NCBI GenBank assembly: GCA_900540985.1
Contig: UQIC01000030.1
Span: 1 to 26,651, forward strand
Reading direction: 5' to 3'
Origin: an uncultured Collinsella sp.
GTDB lineage: Bacteria > Actinomycetota > Coriobacteriia > Coriobacteriales > Coriobacteriaceae
Length of the DNA: 26,651 bases
The translations under genes were made by a program, and so were the position numbers. Below are positions 15,511 to 23,354 of this stretch, one piece after another. A model generated the notes under the pieces. The model was not told the origin of the DNA and did not search any database. It saw only the letters and a program-made list of their open reading frames with translations. Positions within the stretch are counted from its first letter, which is position 1, and every line of letters begins with the position of its first letter.

Positions 15511-16616
15511 TTCGCCGTCAACTCATCAATTTCCAAAACCGCAGTGTCGATGTTCGCGTCGGTCTTGGCGCGTTTGAGGAACTGTCGCGCATGTTTGCCT
15601 CGGCTGTGGGCAAGCCTAAGCGCGCGATGGTGGTTTGGAACGACGCCACATCCGAGCGCTTTGGTGGGGTCGTCGAGCATGCGCTGGTCGATGCCGGCTT
15701 TGCCGTGTCGCAGCTCGTCCTCGAGGTTTCGCCTGCCGGTGCTACGCTGGCCGATGCCGATGCTATCTTTGGCGCCCTGTCTGCCAACGGCGTTACCTGC
15801 GACGATCTGGTTGTCGCCGTTGGCGATGCCGCAACCTGCTCGGTTGTTAGCTGGTGCGCCAACCAGTGGTGCGGCCGAACTGAGTGCGCGCTGTTGCCGA
15901 CGACCTTCGACGCCATGTTCACGGTCGCGACGACCATGAAGCCGCTCGTCGCCTCGTCGGCGAATGCGCTTCCCGCTATCGCGTTCCGTCCCGAACCGGG
16001 CTTGGTCGTATGTGACCTCGACCTCGTTCGCGAGGCGGACTCCGAGGACCTCAAGCTCGGCTATGTGGTACTTGTTGGCACCATGCTTTCGAGCAGTAAG
16101 TCCCGCTGGAATCAGTTTACTGAGACCGTCCCCGAGATTCTCGCGGGTGAGGAGGTCGCGCTCGTCAATGCCGTTCAATGGTCTCAAACTGCCCGCAAGG
16201 ACGTACTGATGGCCACGAACCCGAGCGCCCGCCATGCGCTCGATTTTGGCAAGACGGGGGAGCGTACCCTGCGCGCCTGCTTGGGCGATGCCGCTTCGCA
16301 GGTCCCTGCCTATCAGCTGTTATCCGAGGGCATGCGTTTTGAGGCGCGCCTAGCACATGATGCCTGCGACTTCGATATCGATTACGTCTTTGAGGTCGAT
16401 GACTGCTTGGAGGACTTTGGTATCGAGGAGCTTGCCTTCGATTTGGAGCCCGCCACGTTTATCGAGGAGTTCCGCGGGCAGCAGTTTGTCCGCTCGAACC
16501 GCAGTATGTTGCCGCTGCCCGCGGCGCTCGGCGCCATTCGTCTAACGAGCGTTGAGGACGAGGTTCTTGAGCGCCATGCTCACGCCTACTTGGCTTCACG
16601 CAAAGAACTTCTCTAA
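15507..16616 (+). CDS. dehydroquinate synthase-like protein, catalytic residues lost
   Basis: This 369-aa protein lies in the aroB position after aroK and before pepQ-efp, and is recognisably similar to 3-dehydroquinate synthase by order of segments: LPTTFDAMFTVATTMK (130-145), the AVG stretch near 104-106 and LDFGKTGER near 245-253. Key residues differ. The NAD-binding GGG becomes VGD (105-107). By hand alignment the zinc Glu is Val188, and GHxxGHA becomes GKTGERT (248-254), replacing both His, while the third His is also lost. Lys145 is kept. It is therefore unlikely to bind zinc or catalyse the usual reaction. The start overlaps aroK by ATGA. The frame is open, so it is not an obvious pseudogene by truncation. 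Confidence 0.75.
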   Translation: MIRRQLINFQNRSVDVRVGLGAFEELSRMFASAVGKPKRAMVVWNDATSERFGGVVEHALVDAGFAVSQLVLEVSPAGATLADADAIFGALSANGVTCDDLVVAVGDAATCSVVSWCANQWCGRTECALLPTTFDAMFTVATTMKPLVASSANALPAIAFRPEPGLVVCDLDLVREADSEDLKLGYVVLVGTMLSSSKSRWNQFTETVPEILAGEEVALVNAVQWSQTARKDVLMATNPSARHALDFGKTGERTLRACLGDAASQVPAYQLLSEGMRFEARLAHDACDFDIDYVFEVDDCLEDFGIEELAFDLEPATFIEEFRGQQFVRSNRSMLPLPAALGAIRLTSVEDEVLERHAHAYLASRKELL

Positions 16617-16622
16617 GATTTA

Positions 16623-16648
16623 TTGACATCCATTGTCTTTCGTATCAT
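16623..16648 (+). promoter_or_regulatory. possible pepQ promoter
   Basis: A perfect TTGACA (16623-16628) lies before TATCAT (16643-16648), but the spacer is only 14 nt, shorter than usual. A promoter in this gap is plausible because pepQ has a distinct leader, yet this pair is weak evidence. Confidence 0.3.
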
Positions 16649-16653
16649 GTTGA

Positions 16654-16730
16654 GGGGCGGGTTTTCAATCGGTTGCGGATCGCATGCGATTCCGTCGTTC
16701 GATTGAGACCCGTCCCGTCTATATAGAGAC
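16654..16730 (+). other. long hairpin leader upstream of pepQ
   Basis: A 17-bp helix with one bulge pairs 16654-16671 with 16700-16716 (CAATCG with CGATTG, then GGGGCGGG with CCCGTCCC). An inner stem around GCATGC completes a rod-like hairpin, and a second small dyad, GTCTATATAGAGAC, lies at 16717-16730. There is no T-run, so it is not a standard terminator. It may be an RNA leader or an operator. Confidence 0.5.
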
Positions 16731-16748
16731 AACAAGAAAGGAATCTGC

Positions 16749-17879
16749 ATGTCTGAGTTTGCTGCCGGTCCTGCCGGTCGTATCGAGCGTGTCCGTGCCC
16801 TGATGGCCGAGCGTGGCTACGATGCCATCGTGGTGCGCGACGAGGCCAACCTTCGTTGGCTTACGGGCGTGAAGGGCGTCTTCGACTACACCTTCGAGTT
16901 CCCGCACGCTGCGTTTATTACGGTCGACCAGTGCCTGTTCCACACCGACTCGCGCTACCTCAACAGCTTTGAGGAGAACACGCCCGCCGGCAGCCCCTGG
17001 GTCTACGACATGGACGAAGGCACCATCCCCGGTTGGGTCGCCGGCAAGATTGCGGCCAACAAGTGCCGCGTCTGCGCTGTCGAGGACGATATGCAGATTA
17101 ACTTCTACCAGGGTATTCAGCGCGGCCTGGAGGACCGCTCCGTTGCCTGCATGCTGCCGCTGATGCATGACGACATCCGCAAGATGCGCGCCATCAAGGA
17201 CGCCGAGGAGATCGAGCTCATGCGCCATGCGCAGTCGATCACCGATGCCGCCTTCCAGCACATGCTCGGCTTTATTAAGCCCGGTATGACCGAGAAGCAG
17301 GTACGCAACGAGCTCGAGAACTTTATGTTCGCCAACGGTGCTGACAGCCTTGCCTTCGGCTCCATCGTGGCGAGCGGCCCCAACACCGCCAACCCGCATG
17401 CCGTCCCGAGCGACCGCGTGATCGAGAAGGGCGACTTTGTCCTCATGGATTACGGCGCGGGCTACTGCGATTATCGCTCCGACATGACACGCACTGTCGT
17501 GATGGGCGAGCCTACCCAGGAGCAGCTCGACCTGTACGCGCTCGTGCGCCGTACGCACGAGGAGTGCGTCGCTGCCATCCATCCGGGCGTCGAGGGCAAC
17601 GACATTTTCAAGCTTTCCAAGAAGATCATCGGCGATGCCGGCTATGGCGATTATTACAACCATGGTCTGGGTCACGGCGTGGGCATCGACATCCATGAGC
17701 TGCCCAACTTCAACCGCAGCAAGAACACCATCGAGGTCGGCTCGGTTATCACCATGGAGCCCGGCGTGTATCTGCCCGGTGTGGGCGGCGTGCGTCTGGA
17801 GGACTACGGCGTGGTCACCGAGAACGGCTACGAGCCCTTCACCAAGACCCCGCACGACCTGCACGTCATCGATTGCTAG
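16749..17879 (+). CDS. pepQ: Xaa-Pro peptidase, M24 family
   Basis: This 376-aa metallopeptidase removes N-terminal residues before proline, or cleaves X-Pro dipeptides, in the cytoplasm. The five expected metal ligands are present: Asp234 (LMDYG), Asp245 (RSDMTR), His309 (HGLGHG), Glu337 (MEPG) and Glu351 (LEDYG). A creatinase-like N-terminal domain covers about 10-135. The SD AGAAAGGAA (16735-16743) sits 5 nt before the ATG. The pepQ-efp adjacency is widely conserved and fits the role of EF-P at proline stretches, though a functional link is inferred. It ends before a strong terminator. The distinction between aminopeptidase P and prolidase cannot be made by eye. Confidence 0.92.
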   Translation: MSEFAAGPAGRIERVRALMAERGYDAIVVRDEANLRWLTGVKGVFDYTFEFPHAAFITVDQCLFHTDSRYLNSFEENTPAGSPWVYDMDEGTIPGWVAGKIAANKCRVCAVEDDMQINFYQGIQRGLEDRSVACMLPLMHDDIRKMRAIKDAEEIELMRHAQSITDAAFQHMLGFIKPGMTEKQVRNELENFMFANGADSLAFGSIVASGPNTANPHAVPSDRVIEKGDFVLMDYGAGYCDYRSDMTRTVVMGEPTQEQLDLYALVRRTHEECVAAIHPGVEGNDIFKLSKKIIGDAGYGDYYNHGLGHGVGIDIHELPNFNRSKNTIEVGSVITMEPGVYLPGVGGVRLEDYGVVTENGYEPFTKTPHDLHVIDC

Positions 17880-17902
17880 CCCATTTCGATAGATTTTTGG
17901 GG

Positions 17903-17945
17903 CGGGGCGTCCGGATCGATTCGGACGCCCCGCGTTCTCTTTTTA
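17903..17945 (+). terminator. intrinsic terminator after pepQ
   Basis: An 11-bp GC-rich stem pairs 17903-17913 (CGGGGCGTCCG) with 17922-17932 and is followed by TTCTCTTTTT. It separates pepQ from the efp operon. Confidence 0.92.
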
Positions 17946-17952
17946 TGCGCTC

Positions 17953-17981
17953 GCTGCAGGCGCCGTCAGCAAGTGTATAAT
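17953..17981 (+). promoter_or_regulatory. efp operon promoter
   Basis: A consensus TATAAT at 17976-17981 lies about 57 nt before the efp ATG. The -35 partner is weak (GCTGCA at 17953-17958, 17-nt spacer). The preceding terminator makes a promoter here necessary. Confidence 0.55.
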
Positions 17982-18038
17982 TTCGGTCGTATGTAATTTG
18001 GACGCTTGTGCGTTCTGCCCATAACAAGAAAGGTCGCT

Positions 18039-18602
18039 ATGCCTACCATTTCTACCGCCGACTTCAAGAACGGCCTCGGTCTCCGCATCAAGGACAAGGT
18101 CTACACCATCATCGAGTTCCAGCATGTCAAGCCGGGCAAGGGCGGCGCGTTTGTGCGCTACAAGACCCGCGACATCAAGAGCGGCCGTGTCGTCGAGAAC
18201 ACCTGCAACGCCGGCACCAAGTTCGAGAGCGTCATGCTCACCACCCGTGAGTTCCAGTACCTCTACAACGATGGCGCCGACTACATCTTCATGGACAACG
18301 AGACCTATGAGCAGGTTCCCGTTCCCGAGGACATGGTGGGCGAGAACTCCAAGTGGCTGCGCGAGAACGACATCTGCCAGCTGCTCTTCGCCGACGATGA
18401 GCTCATGGGCGTGACTCCGCCGATGTTCATCGAGACCACCATCGTCCAGACCGACCCGGGCTTTAAGGGCGACACCGTCCAGGGTTCCACCAAGCCGGCC
18501 ACGATTGACACCGGCGCTGTCATCCAGGTCCCCATGTACCTCAACGAGGGCGAGGTCATCAAGGTTGACACCCGCGACGGCAAGTTCGTCTCCCGCGTCT
18601 AG
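18039..18602 (+). CDS. efp: translation elongation factor P
   Basis: This 187-aa protein relieves ribosome stalling at consecutive prolines by binding near the E-site. The N-terminal KOW domain holds KPGKGGAFVR (31-40), with Lys34 at the tip position that is modified in several bacteria. The two OB-fold domains follow, and the length is typical. The ATG at 18039 has AGAAAGG (18027-18033) 5 nt upstream; the in-frame start at 18006 is rejected. No modification enzyme gene is adjacent, so the modification state is unknown. It heads a seven-gene operon. Confidence 0.97.
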   Translation: MPTISTADFKNGLGLRIKDKVYTIIEFQHVKPGKGGAFVRYKTRDIKSGRVVENTCNAGTKFESVMLTTREFQYLYNDGADYIFMDNETYEQVPVPEDMVGENSKWLRENDICQLLFADDELMGVTPPMFIETTIVQTDPGFKGDTVQGSTKPATIDTGAVIQVPMYLNEGEVIKVDTRDGKFVSRV

Positions 18603-18626
18603 CAACCAACTCTTCTAGGAGGACTC

Positions 18627-18989
18627 ATGCCCCAGGAAATCAAGATTGACGGCATCGGCATTTCGCCCGATGTTCTGACCGCCATCGTCTCGCGCGCCGT
18701 GTCCGATGTTGAGGGCATCGCCTCCGTTGGCGTCAAGGACCTTGCCACTAATCTTGTCTCCATGATGCTCTCGTCCAAGGCCCCGGCTTCCGAGCCGGCG
18801 GTCGAGGCCGAGGTCGTTGGCGACAAGCTCGCACTCACCGTGCGTGTCGTGGTGTTCTTTGGCTATCCGTTCAAGAAACTCGCCGAGGCCGTTCGCGCCG
18901 CCGTGGTCGCCGCCATCGATGCTCAGGTGGGCGTCGAGGTCGAGCGCGTTGACGTTTGCATTGACGGCCTCGTTTTCCCCAAGGAGTAA
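18627..18989 (+). CDS. Asp23/Gls24 (YqhY-like) family protein
   Basis: This 120-aa protein has the single DUF322-type (Asp23/Gls24) fold, recognisable from ISPDVLTAIVSRAVSDVEGI and the VRVVVFFGYPFKKLAEAVR stretch. Members associate with the envelope or with acetyl-CoA carboxylase control; Bacillus YqhY lies in the same position before nusB, next to accBC, which is missing here. TAGGAGG (18617-18623) is a strong SD. The exact function is not established. Confidence 0.85.
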   Translation: MPQEIKIDGIGISPDVLTAIVSRAVSDVEGIASVGVKDLATNLVSMMLSSKAPASEPAVEAEVVGDKLALTVRVVVFFGYPFKKLAEAVRAAVVAAIDAQVGVEVERVDVCIDGLVFPKE

Positions 18990-18992
18990 CCT

Positions 18993-19577
18993 TTGAGCCT
19001 TAAGGTTTATCGCGGGCGCACGCTTGCCCGCAGTCAGGCGCTGCAGCTGCTGTTCCAGGCCGAGGCCACGGACAGCCCGCTTGAGCGCGTCCTCGAGGGC
19101 GATTTCCTGATCTCGAAGGGCCCCCTCGACCCCTATGCGCTTGAGCTTTGCCGTGGTGCCTACGAGCATATCGATCGCATCGACTGCGCTCTGCGCTCCG
19201 TTGCCAAGAACTGGGATCTTATGCGCATGCCCGGCGCCGACCGCAATCTGCTGCGTATCGCCGTTTACGAGATGCGTTTCCTCACCGATGAGGAGGTCTC
19301 GGACGCCATCGTAATCAACGAGGCCGTCGAGCTCGCCAAGGCCTATGGCACCGACCAGTCCGCTTCGTTTGTCAACGGCGTGCTGGGCAAGATCGCTCGC
19401 AGCGAGGAGCTGCCAGGCGAGGACCTGTACCAAGAGCTGCTGGCCGAAGATCGCGTTCGCGAGGAGGCACAGGCTGCCGAGGCTGCCGCCAAGGTTGCGG
19501 TTGCCCAGGCTGAGGCCGGCGTGCTGGCCGAGGATGCGGACGCCGCCGAGGCTGTTGTCGACTCCGTCGAGGAGTAG
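18993..19577 (+). CDS. nusB: transcription antitermination factor NusB
   Basis: This 194-aa protein binds boxA RNA with NusE (S10) in rRNA transcription antitermination. The family core covers about 1-145, including ARSQALQLLFQAE (11-23), VINEAVELAKAYG and FVNGVLGKIA. A TTG start is used, with AAGGAG (18981-18986) 6 nt upstream inside the end of the previous gene. The last ~45 residues are an Ala/Glu-rich extension (EEAQAAEAAAKVAVAQAEAG) beyond the usual ~140 aa, predicted to be helical and of unknown use. xseB follows 2 nt later. Confidence 0.93.
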   Translation: MSLKVYRGRTLARSQALQLLFQAEATDSPLERVLEGDFLISKGPLDPYALELCRGAYEHIDRIDCALRSVAKNWDLMRMPGADRNLLRIAVYEMRFLTDEEVSDAIVINEAVELAKAYGTDQSASFVNGVLGKIARSEELPGEDLYQELLAEDRVREEAQAAEAAAKVAVAQAEAGVLAEDADAAEAVVDSVEE

Positions 19578-19579
19578 CT

Positions 19580-19819
19580 ATGCCAGAGGGTTCCGTCCGC
19601 AACTTCGACGAGATCTCGGACCGCTTGGACCAGATCATCGCTACCGTTCGTTCCAAGGATACCTCCTTGGAGCGTTCGCTCGATTTGTTTGACGAGGCGA
19701 TTGAGCTGGGCTCCCGCGCGGTCGATATGGTCGACAAGTTTGAGCTTACGCCGCGTGAGGCCGACAAGCTCGAGCAGGAATATGATGAGGATGCGGCAAA
19801 CGAATCCCAGGATAGCTAG
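19580..19819 (+). CDS. xseB: exodeoxyribonuclease VII small subunit
   Basis: This 79-aa protein fits XseB, the small helical subunit that binds the XseA catalytic subunit of exonuclease VII. It shows FDEISDRLDQIIATVRSKDTSLERSLDLFDEAIEL-type heptads, with the conserved LE-S-L-LFDEAI core (about 30-42). GAGGAG upstream overlaps the nusB end. No xseA lies between nusB and xseB, nor elsewhere in the window, although many bacteria keep the two together. Confidence 0.88.
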   Translation: MPEGSVRNFDEISDRLDQIIATVRSKDTSLERSLDLFDEAIELGSRAVDMVDKFELTPREADKLEQEYDEDAANESQDS

Positions 19820-19854
19820 GCCGCATCTCCGGATACGAATGGTTGATGGCATTC

Positions 19855-20658
19855 ATGAAACGCGTGCGTCTTGATGACGAACTGATTTCACAGGGCATCT
19901 GCGCCGATCGCGCGGATGCCCTTCGCACTCTTATGGCCGGCTTGGTCTCGAGTGGCGGTGAGCGCTTGACTTCGCCGGGCCTTAAGGTGATCCCGGGGCT
20001 GCCGCTGCACGTGAAGGGGCGCATTCCCTATGTTGGCCGCGGCGGTCTTAAGCTCGAAGGCGCGCTTGATGCGTTTGACATCAATCCGACGGGCCTTGCC
20101 TGTCTGGATGTGGGCTGCTCTACCGGCGGTTTTACCGATTGCCTGCTCAAGCGCGGAGCTGCGACCGTTGTCTCGGTGGACGTGGGTCGCGCCCAGTTCG
20201 ATTGGTCGTTGCGTCAGGACGATCGCGTGACGCTGCATGAGCGCACAAATGTGACGCAGCTGCCTGAGCTTGGCTATGCCGGCGCCATCGACCTGGCTGT
20301 GTGTGATGTCTCGTTTACCAGCATCGCGAACATTATCGATGCGGTACTGGCGTGCCTGGCTCCTACGGGTGCATTCTGCACGCTCGTAAAGCCGCAGTTT
20401 GAGGCTCCGGCGGCGCTGGTGGGCGAGGGCGGCATTGTGACCGATCCCGCCGTGCGCCGCGATACACTCGTGACGGCGGTTGAACTCTTTGCTGCCAAGG
20501 GGCTGTTCCCGGTCGATGTGTGCGTGTCGCCCATTCATGGTGCCAAGGGAAACGTTGAGTTTTTCCTGTACGGCAAGAGGTTAGTCCCCGGCGATCGTTC
20601 GCAAGGCGAGCTGCAATCCCAGGTATCGGTTATGAGCGAGAAAGCTGCAACGCTATGA
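19855..20658 (+). CDS. tlyA: TlyA-family rRNA 2'-O-methyltransferase (hemolysin-like)
   Basis: The 267-aa protein has an N-terminal S4 RNA-binding domain (1-60) and an FtsJ-type SAM methyltransferase domain with DVGCSTGGFTD (85-95). The 2'-O-methyltransferase tetrad is consistent with Lys66, Asp151, Lys179 and Glu235. Mycobacterial TlyA methylates 16S and 23S rRNA and affects capreomycin sensitivity. The start is ambiguous: in-frame TTG 19843, ATG 19846 and ATG 19855 all lack a strong SD. I use 19855 (MKRVRLDDEL) by family similarity. It overlaps nadK by 4 nt (ATGA). Confidence 0.9.
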   Translation: MKRVRLDDELISQGICADRADALRTLMAGLVSSGGERLTSPGLKVIPGLPLHVKGRIPYVGRGGLKLEGALDAFDINPTGLACLDVGCSTGGFTDCLLKRGAATVVSVDVGRAQFDWSLRQDDRVTLHERTNVTQLPELGYAGAIDLAVCDVSFTSIANIIDAVLACLAPTGAFCTLVKPQFEAPAALVGEGGIVTDPAVRRDTLVTAVELFAAKGLFPVDVCVSPIHGAKGNVEFFLYGKRLVPGDRSQGELQSQVSVMSEKAATL

Positions 20659-21515
20659 AGGTCTTTCTGGTTCCCAATTACTACAAGCAAGAGGCGGTCG
20701 AGAGCGGCCTGATGCTCGAGCTTTGGCTGACGCGCCAGGGCTATGAGGTCGCATGGGCTGCCGACCAGCGCTCTAAGATTCAGAGCACGCCTGATATCGA
20801 CGGCTCCGATCTGGTCATTACGCTCGGCGGCGACGGTACGTTGCTGCGCGCTGCCCGCATCCTCAACCATCGCGAGATTCCTATCCTCGGTCTTTCCTAT
20901 GGTCACCTGGGCTTTTTAACTGCTGCGAGCCCCGAGGAGCGCGACATTCTGCAGGTCGTGAGCGACGCCCTTTCCGGCGAGCTGCACGTGAGCCGTCGCG
21001 CCACCATCGCCGCGGATATCGTGTCCGTGCGCGAAGACGGTACGAAGGATGTCGTGCGCACCTTCGCCCTCAACGACATGGCGCTTACCCGCGGTCCGCT
21101 GTCCGATATGGTCGAGTTTGACATCACGGTGTCGGGCCACCATATCGATCGACTGCGTGGCGACGGCGTGGTCGTGTCCACGGCGACTGGTTCTACGGGT
21201 TACGCGCTCAGTGCCGGTGGCCCCATCGTGAGCCCCGACTATACGGGCATGGTCTGCGTACCCATTGCGCCGCACACCATTCAGGCCCGTGCCTTCTTGA
21301 CTTCGCCGAGTGATGTCGTCGAAATCTTTATGTCTGATGACCGTCCGAGCGTTCCGGCGATCGCTATCGATGGACAGTTTATTACCTGCGATGGCACCGT
21401 TGAGAGCGTGGCCGTGCGCCGCGGGCCCGGAGATGTGCTGCTGCTCGATTACGGTCCCGAGAGCTTCTATAACTCGGTGAGCCGCGTATTCTACGGAGTC
21501 CGTCATGATCGATGA
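20655..21515 (+). CDS. nadK: NAD kinase
   Basis: This 286-aa enzyme phosphorylates NAD to NADP. It contains the GGDGT motif (58-62; Asp60), GHLGFL (83-88) and GDGVVVSTATGSTGYALSAGG (about 168-188). The NE motif is ND here (139-140), a conservative change. The start overlaps tlyA by ATGA, and the end overlaps recN by 11 nt. The tlyA-nadK-recN order is typical of Gram-positive clusters. Confidence 0.95.
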   Translation: MKVFLVPNYYKQEAVESGLMLELWLTRQGYEVAWAADQRSKIQSTPDIDGSDLVITLGGDGTLLRAARILNHREIPILGLSYGHLGFLTAASPEERDILQVVSDALSGELHVSRRATIAADIVSVREDGTKDVVRTFALNDMALTRGPLSDMVEFDITVSGHHIDRLRGDGVVVSTATGSTGYALSAGGPIVSPDYTGMVCVPIAPHTIQARAFLTSPSDVVEIFMSDDRPSVPAIAIDGQFITCDGTVESVAVRRGPGDVLLLDYGPESFYNSVSRVFYGVRHDR

Positions 21516-23133
21516 GCTGCAGGTTTCTAACATTGCACTCATTCGCGAGGCGACGCTGGTGCCGAGTGCCGGCCTGACTGTCCTGACCGGCGAGACCGGC
21601 GCCGGCAAGACAGCGCTGCTCTCGGCCCTCAAGCTTATTTTGGGTGAGCGCGCGGATTCGTCGACGGTGCGCGAGGGCGAGGCGCTGGCGAGCGTCGAGG
21701 CGCGGCTGTTCGACGGTCCACACGACACGGAGGGTTTTACCGTGCAGCGCAGCCTTTCTGCCGAGGGCCGCAGCCGAGTGAAGATTGACGGCTGCATCGC
21801 CAGCGTGCGCGAGCTTTCGGAGCGCGTTGGCGTGATGATGGATCTTTGCGGCCAGCATGAACATCAGCGCCTGCTCGACCCGGCGCACCATGTTGCCATG
21901 GTCGATGCTTGGGCGGGGCGCGCGGCGCTTGAGGCGCTCGAGAAGTATCGCACTTGCTTTAAGGCTTCGCGTGCCGCCGCCAAGGAGCTTCGCCGTGTGG
22001 AGGAAGCCTCGCGTGCGCAGGGGAGTCGCGTCGAGGAAGCGCGTTTTGCCCTCGAGCGCATCGGCGAGGTCGACCCCAAGCCGGGCGAGTATGAGGAACT
22101 CGAGGAACTGCTGCCGCGCTCCGAACATGCCGAGGTACTGGTTGCCACGGCTAACGATGCCCATGCATCGCTTGCCTCTGAAGGGGGAGCGCTCGATGCC
22201 ATGAACAGCGCCGTGGCAGAGCTTTCCCGCATGGCTACCGTCGATCGCAAACTCGGCGACATTGCCGATGCGCTTTCGGATGCCTGTATCTCACTTGAGG
22301 ATTGCGCGAACGAGCTTCGTGCCTATCGCGATGGCGTCGCCTTCGACCCGCGCGAGCTCGCTTGCATGCGTGAGCGGTATTCCGACCTCAAGGGCCTGCT
22401 GCGTCAGTGGGGTCCCACCATGGACGATGTTTTTGCCATGCGCGATCGCTCGCAAGAACTGCTGTCTCTGGTCGATGATGGCGATGAGCAGATCAAAAAG
22501 GCGCGTGAGGCACTCGGGAGCGCCGAGCGCGAGTTGTTTGCCGCTGCCAAGGCACTTAAGCGCGCGCGGAACACCGCTGCCCCGCGCTTTTGTCACGAGG
22601 TTGGCCGTCAGATGGCGCGCCTGGAGATGGGCGGTGCCGAGCTGGTCTGGGAGTCGCGCGATCTTCCGCGTGCCGAATGGACGCCGGCGGGCCCTTCAAG
22701 CTACGAGCTGCTATATCGCAGCGGCGCTGGCTTGACACCTCGTCCCTTGCGCCGCATTGCGTCGGGCGGCGAGCTCAGCCGCGTCATGCTGGCAAGCAAG
22801 GTTGTCCTCGGTAACGCGGACGGTGTTGATACGTTGGTGTTTGACGAGGTCGATGCTGGTGTCGGTGGCTCCACGGCGCGTGCACTTGCGGGCGTGCTGA
22901 CAGATCTCGCCGCTACGCATCAGGTGATTGTCGTAACCCACTTGGCGCAGGTCGCCGTCATGGCCGACAAGCATTACGTGGTCAGTAAAGAGCCCGGCGA
23001 CGTTCCCCAAACGCATCTGGACGAGGTGACCGGCGATGCCCGTACCGCAGAGATCGCCCGTATGCTGAGCGGCGATCAATCGGAGGCAAGCCTAGCGCAC
23101 GCCAGGCAGATGCTGGAAGAAGCGCGTGCTTAG
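21505..23133 (+). CDS. recN: DNA repair protein RecN
   Basis: This 542-aa SMC-like ATPase acts in double-strand-break repair. Walker A GETGAGKT (29-36), a long helical middle region (about 150-360), the signature SGGELSR (420-426) and Walker B VFDEVDAG (with Asp447-Glu448) are all present, so it looks complete. It overlaps nadK by 11 nt and is the last gene of the operon. ArgR, often found between tlyA/nadK and recN, is missing. It converges on the rpiR-type gene across a bidirectional terminator. Confidence 0.96.
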   Translation: MIDELQVSNIALIREATLVPSAGLTVLTGETGAGKTALLSALKLILGERADSSTVREGEALASVEARLFDGPHDTEGFTVQRSLSAEGRSRVKIDGCIASVRELSERVGVMMDLCGQHEHQRLLDPAHHVAMVDAWAGRAALEALEKYRTCFKASRAAAKELRRVEEASRAQGSRVEEARFALERIGEVDPKPGEYEELEELLPRSEHAEVLVATANDAHASLASEGGALDAMNSAVAELSRMATVDRKLGDIADALSDACISLEDCANELRAYRDGVAFDPRELACMRERYSDLKGLLRQWGPTMDDVFAMRDRSQELLSLVDDGDEQIKKAREALGSAERELFAAAKALKRARNTAAPRFCHEVGRQMARLEMGGAELVWESRDLPRAEWTPAGPSSYELLYRSGAGLTPRPLRRIASGGELSRVMLASKVVLGNADGVDTLVFDEVDAGVGGSTARALAGVLTDLAATHQVIVVTHLAQVAVMADKHYVVSKEPGDVPQTHLDEVTGDARTAEIARMLSGDQSEASLAHARQMLEEARA

Positions 23134-23164
23134 GCCGTGCCGCCACATGTATGTCCGACCTGTC

Positions 23165-23326
23165 CGCCACGAAACCGGCCCATCTACTACGTTTAATAGG
23201 CCATCGGGAACCACGTCAAGAATTGCAAAAAGAAAACCGCAGGTAGAGCGCCTGCGGTTTTCTCTATTTTCGGTATGTGGTTGGGCCATACGGATAAAAC
23301 GTAGTAGATAGGCCGGTTTCGTGGCG
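23165..23326. repeat. 162-bp inverted-repeat element with 30-bp arms
   Basis: The left arm 23165-23194 (starting CGCCACGAAACCGGCC) and the right arm 23297-23326 are reverse complements with a single mismatch in 30 bp. Further partial matches continue inward around GGCCAT. The terminator at 23231-23263 sits at the centre. No target-site duplication or coding content is obvious. It looks like a palindromic or MITE-like element but has not been identified. Confidence 0.75.
23231..23270. terminator. bidirectional terminator between recN and the RpiR gene
   Basis: A perfect 13-bp stem pairs 23231-23243 (AGAAAACCGCAGG) with 23251-23263. The plus side continues TTTTCTCTATTTT. The minus side reads into TTTTCTTTTTGC, so it can end transcripts from both convergent genes. 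Confidence 0.9.
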
Positions 23327-23354
23327 AGTGGCGTTTATCGGCTCCCTATAATGT

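Noticed and set aside
15507..16616. Calling the aroB-like gene a pseudogene
   Set aside because: The frame is full length, has a normal ATGA coupling with aroK and no frameshift; only catalytic positions are changed, so a pseudoenzyme is the better description.
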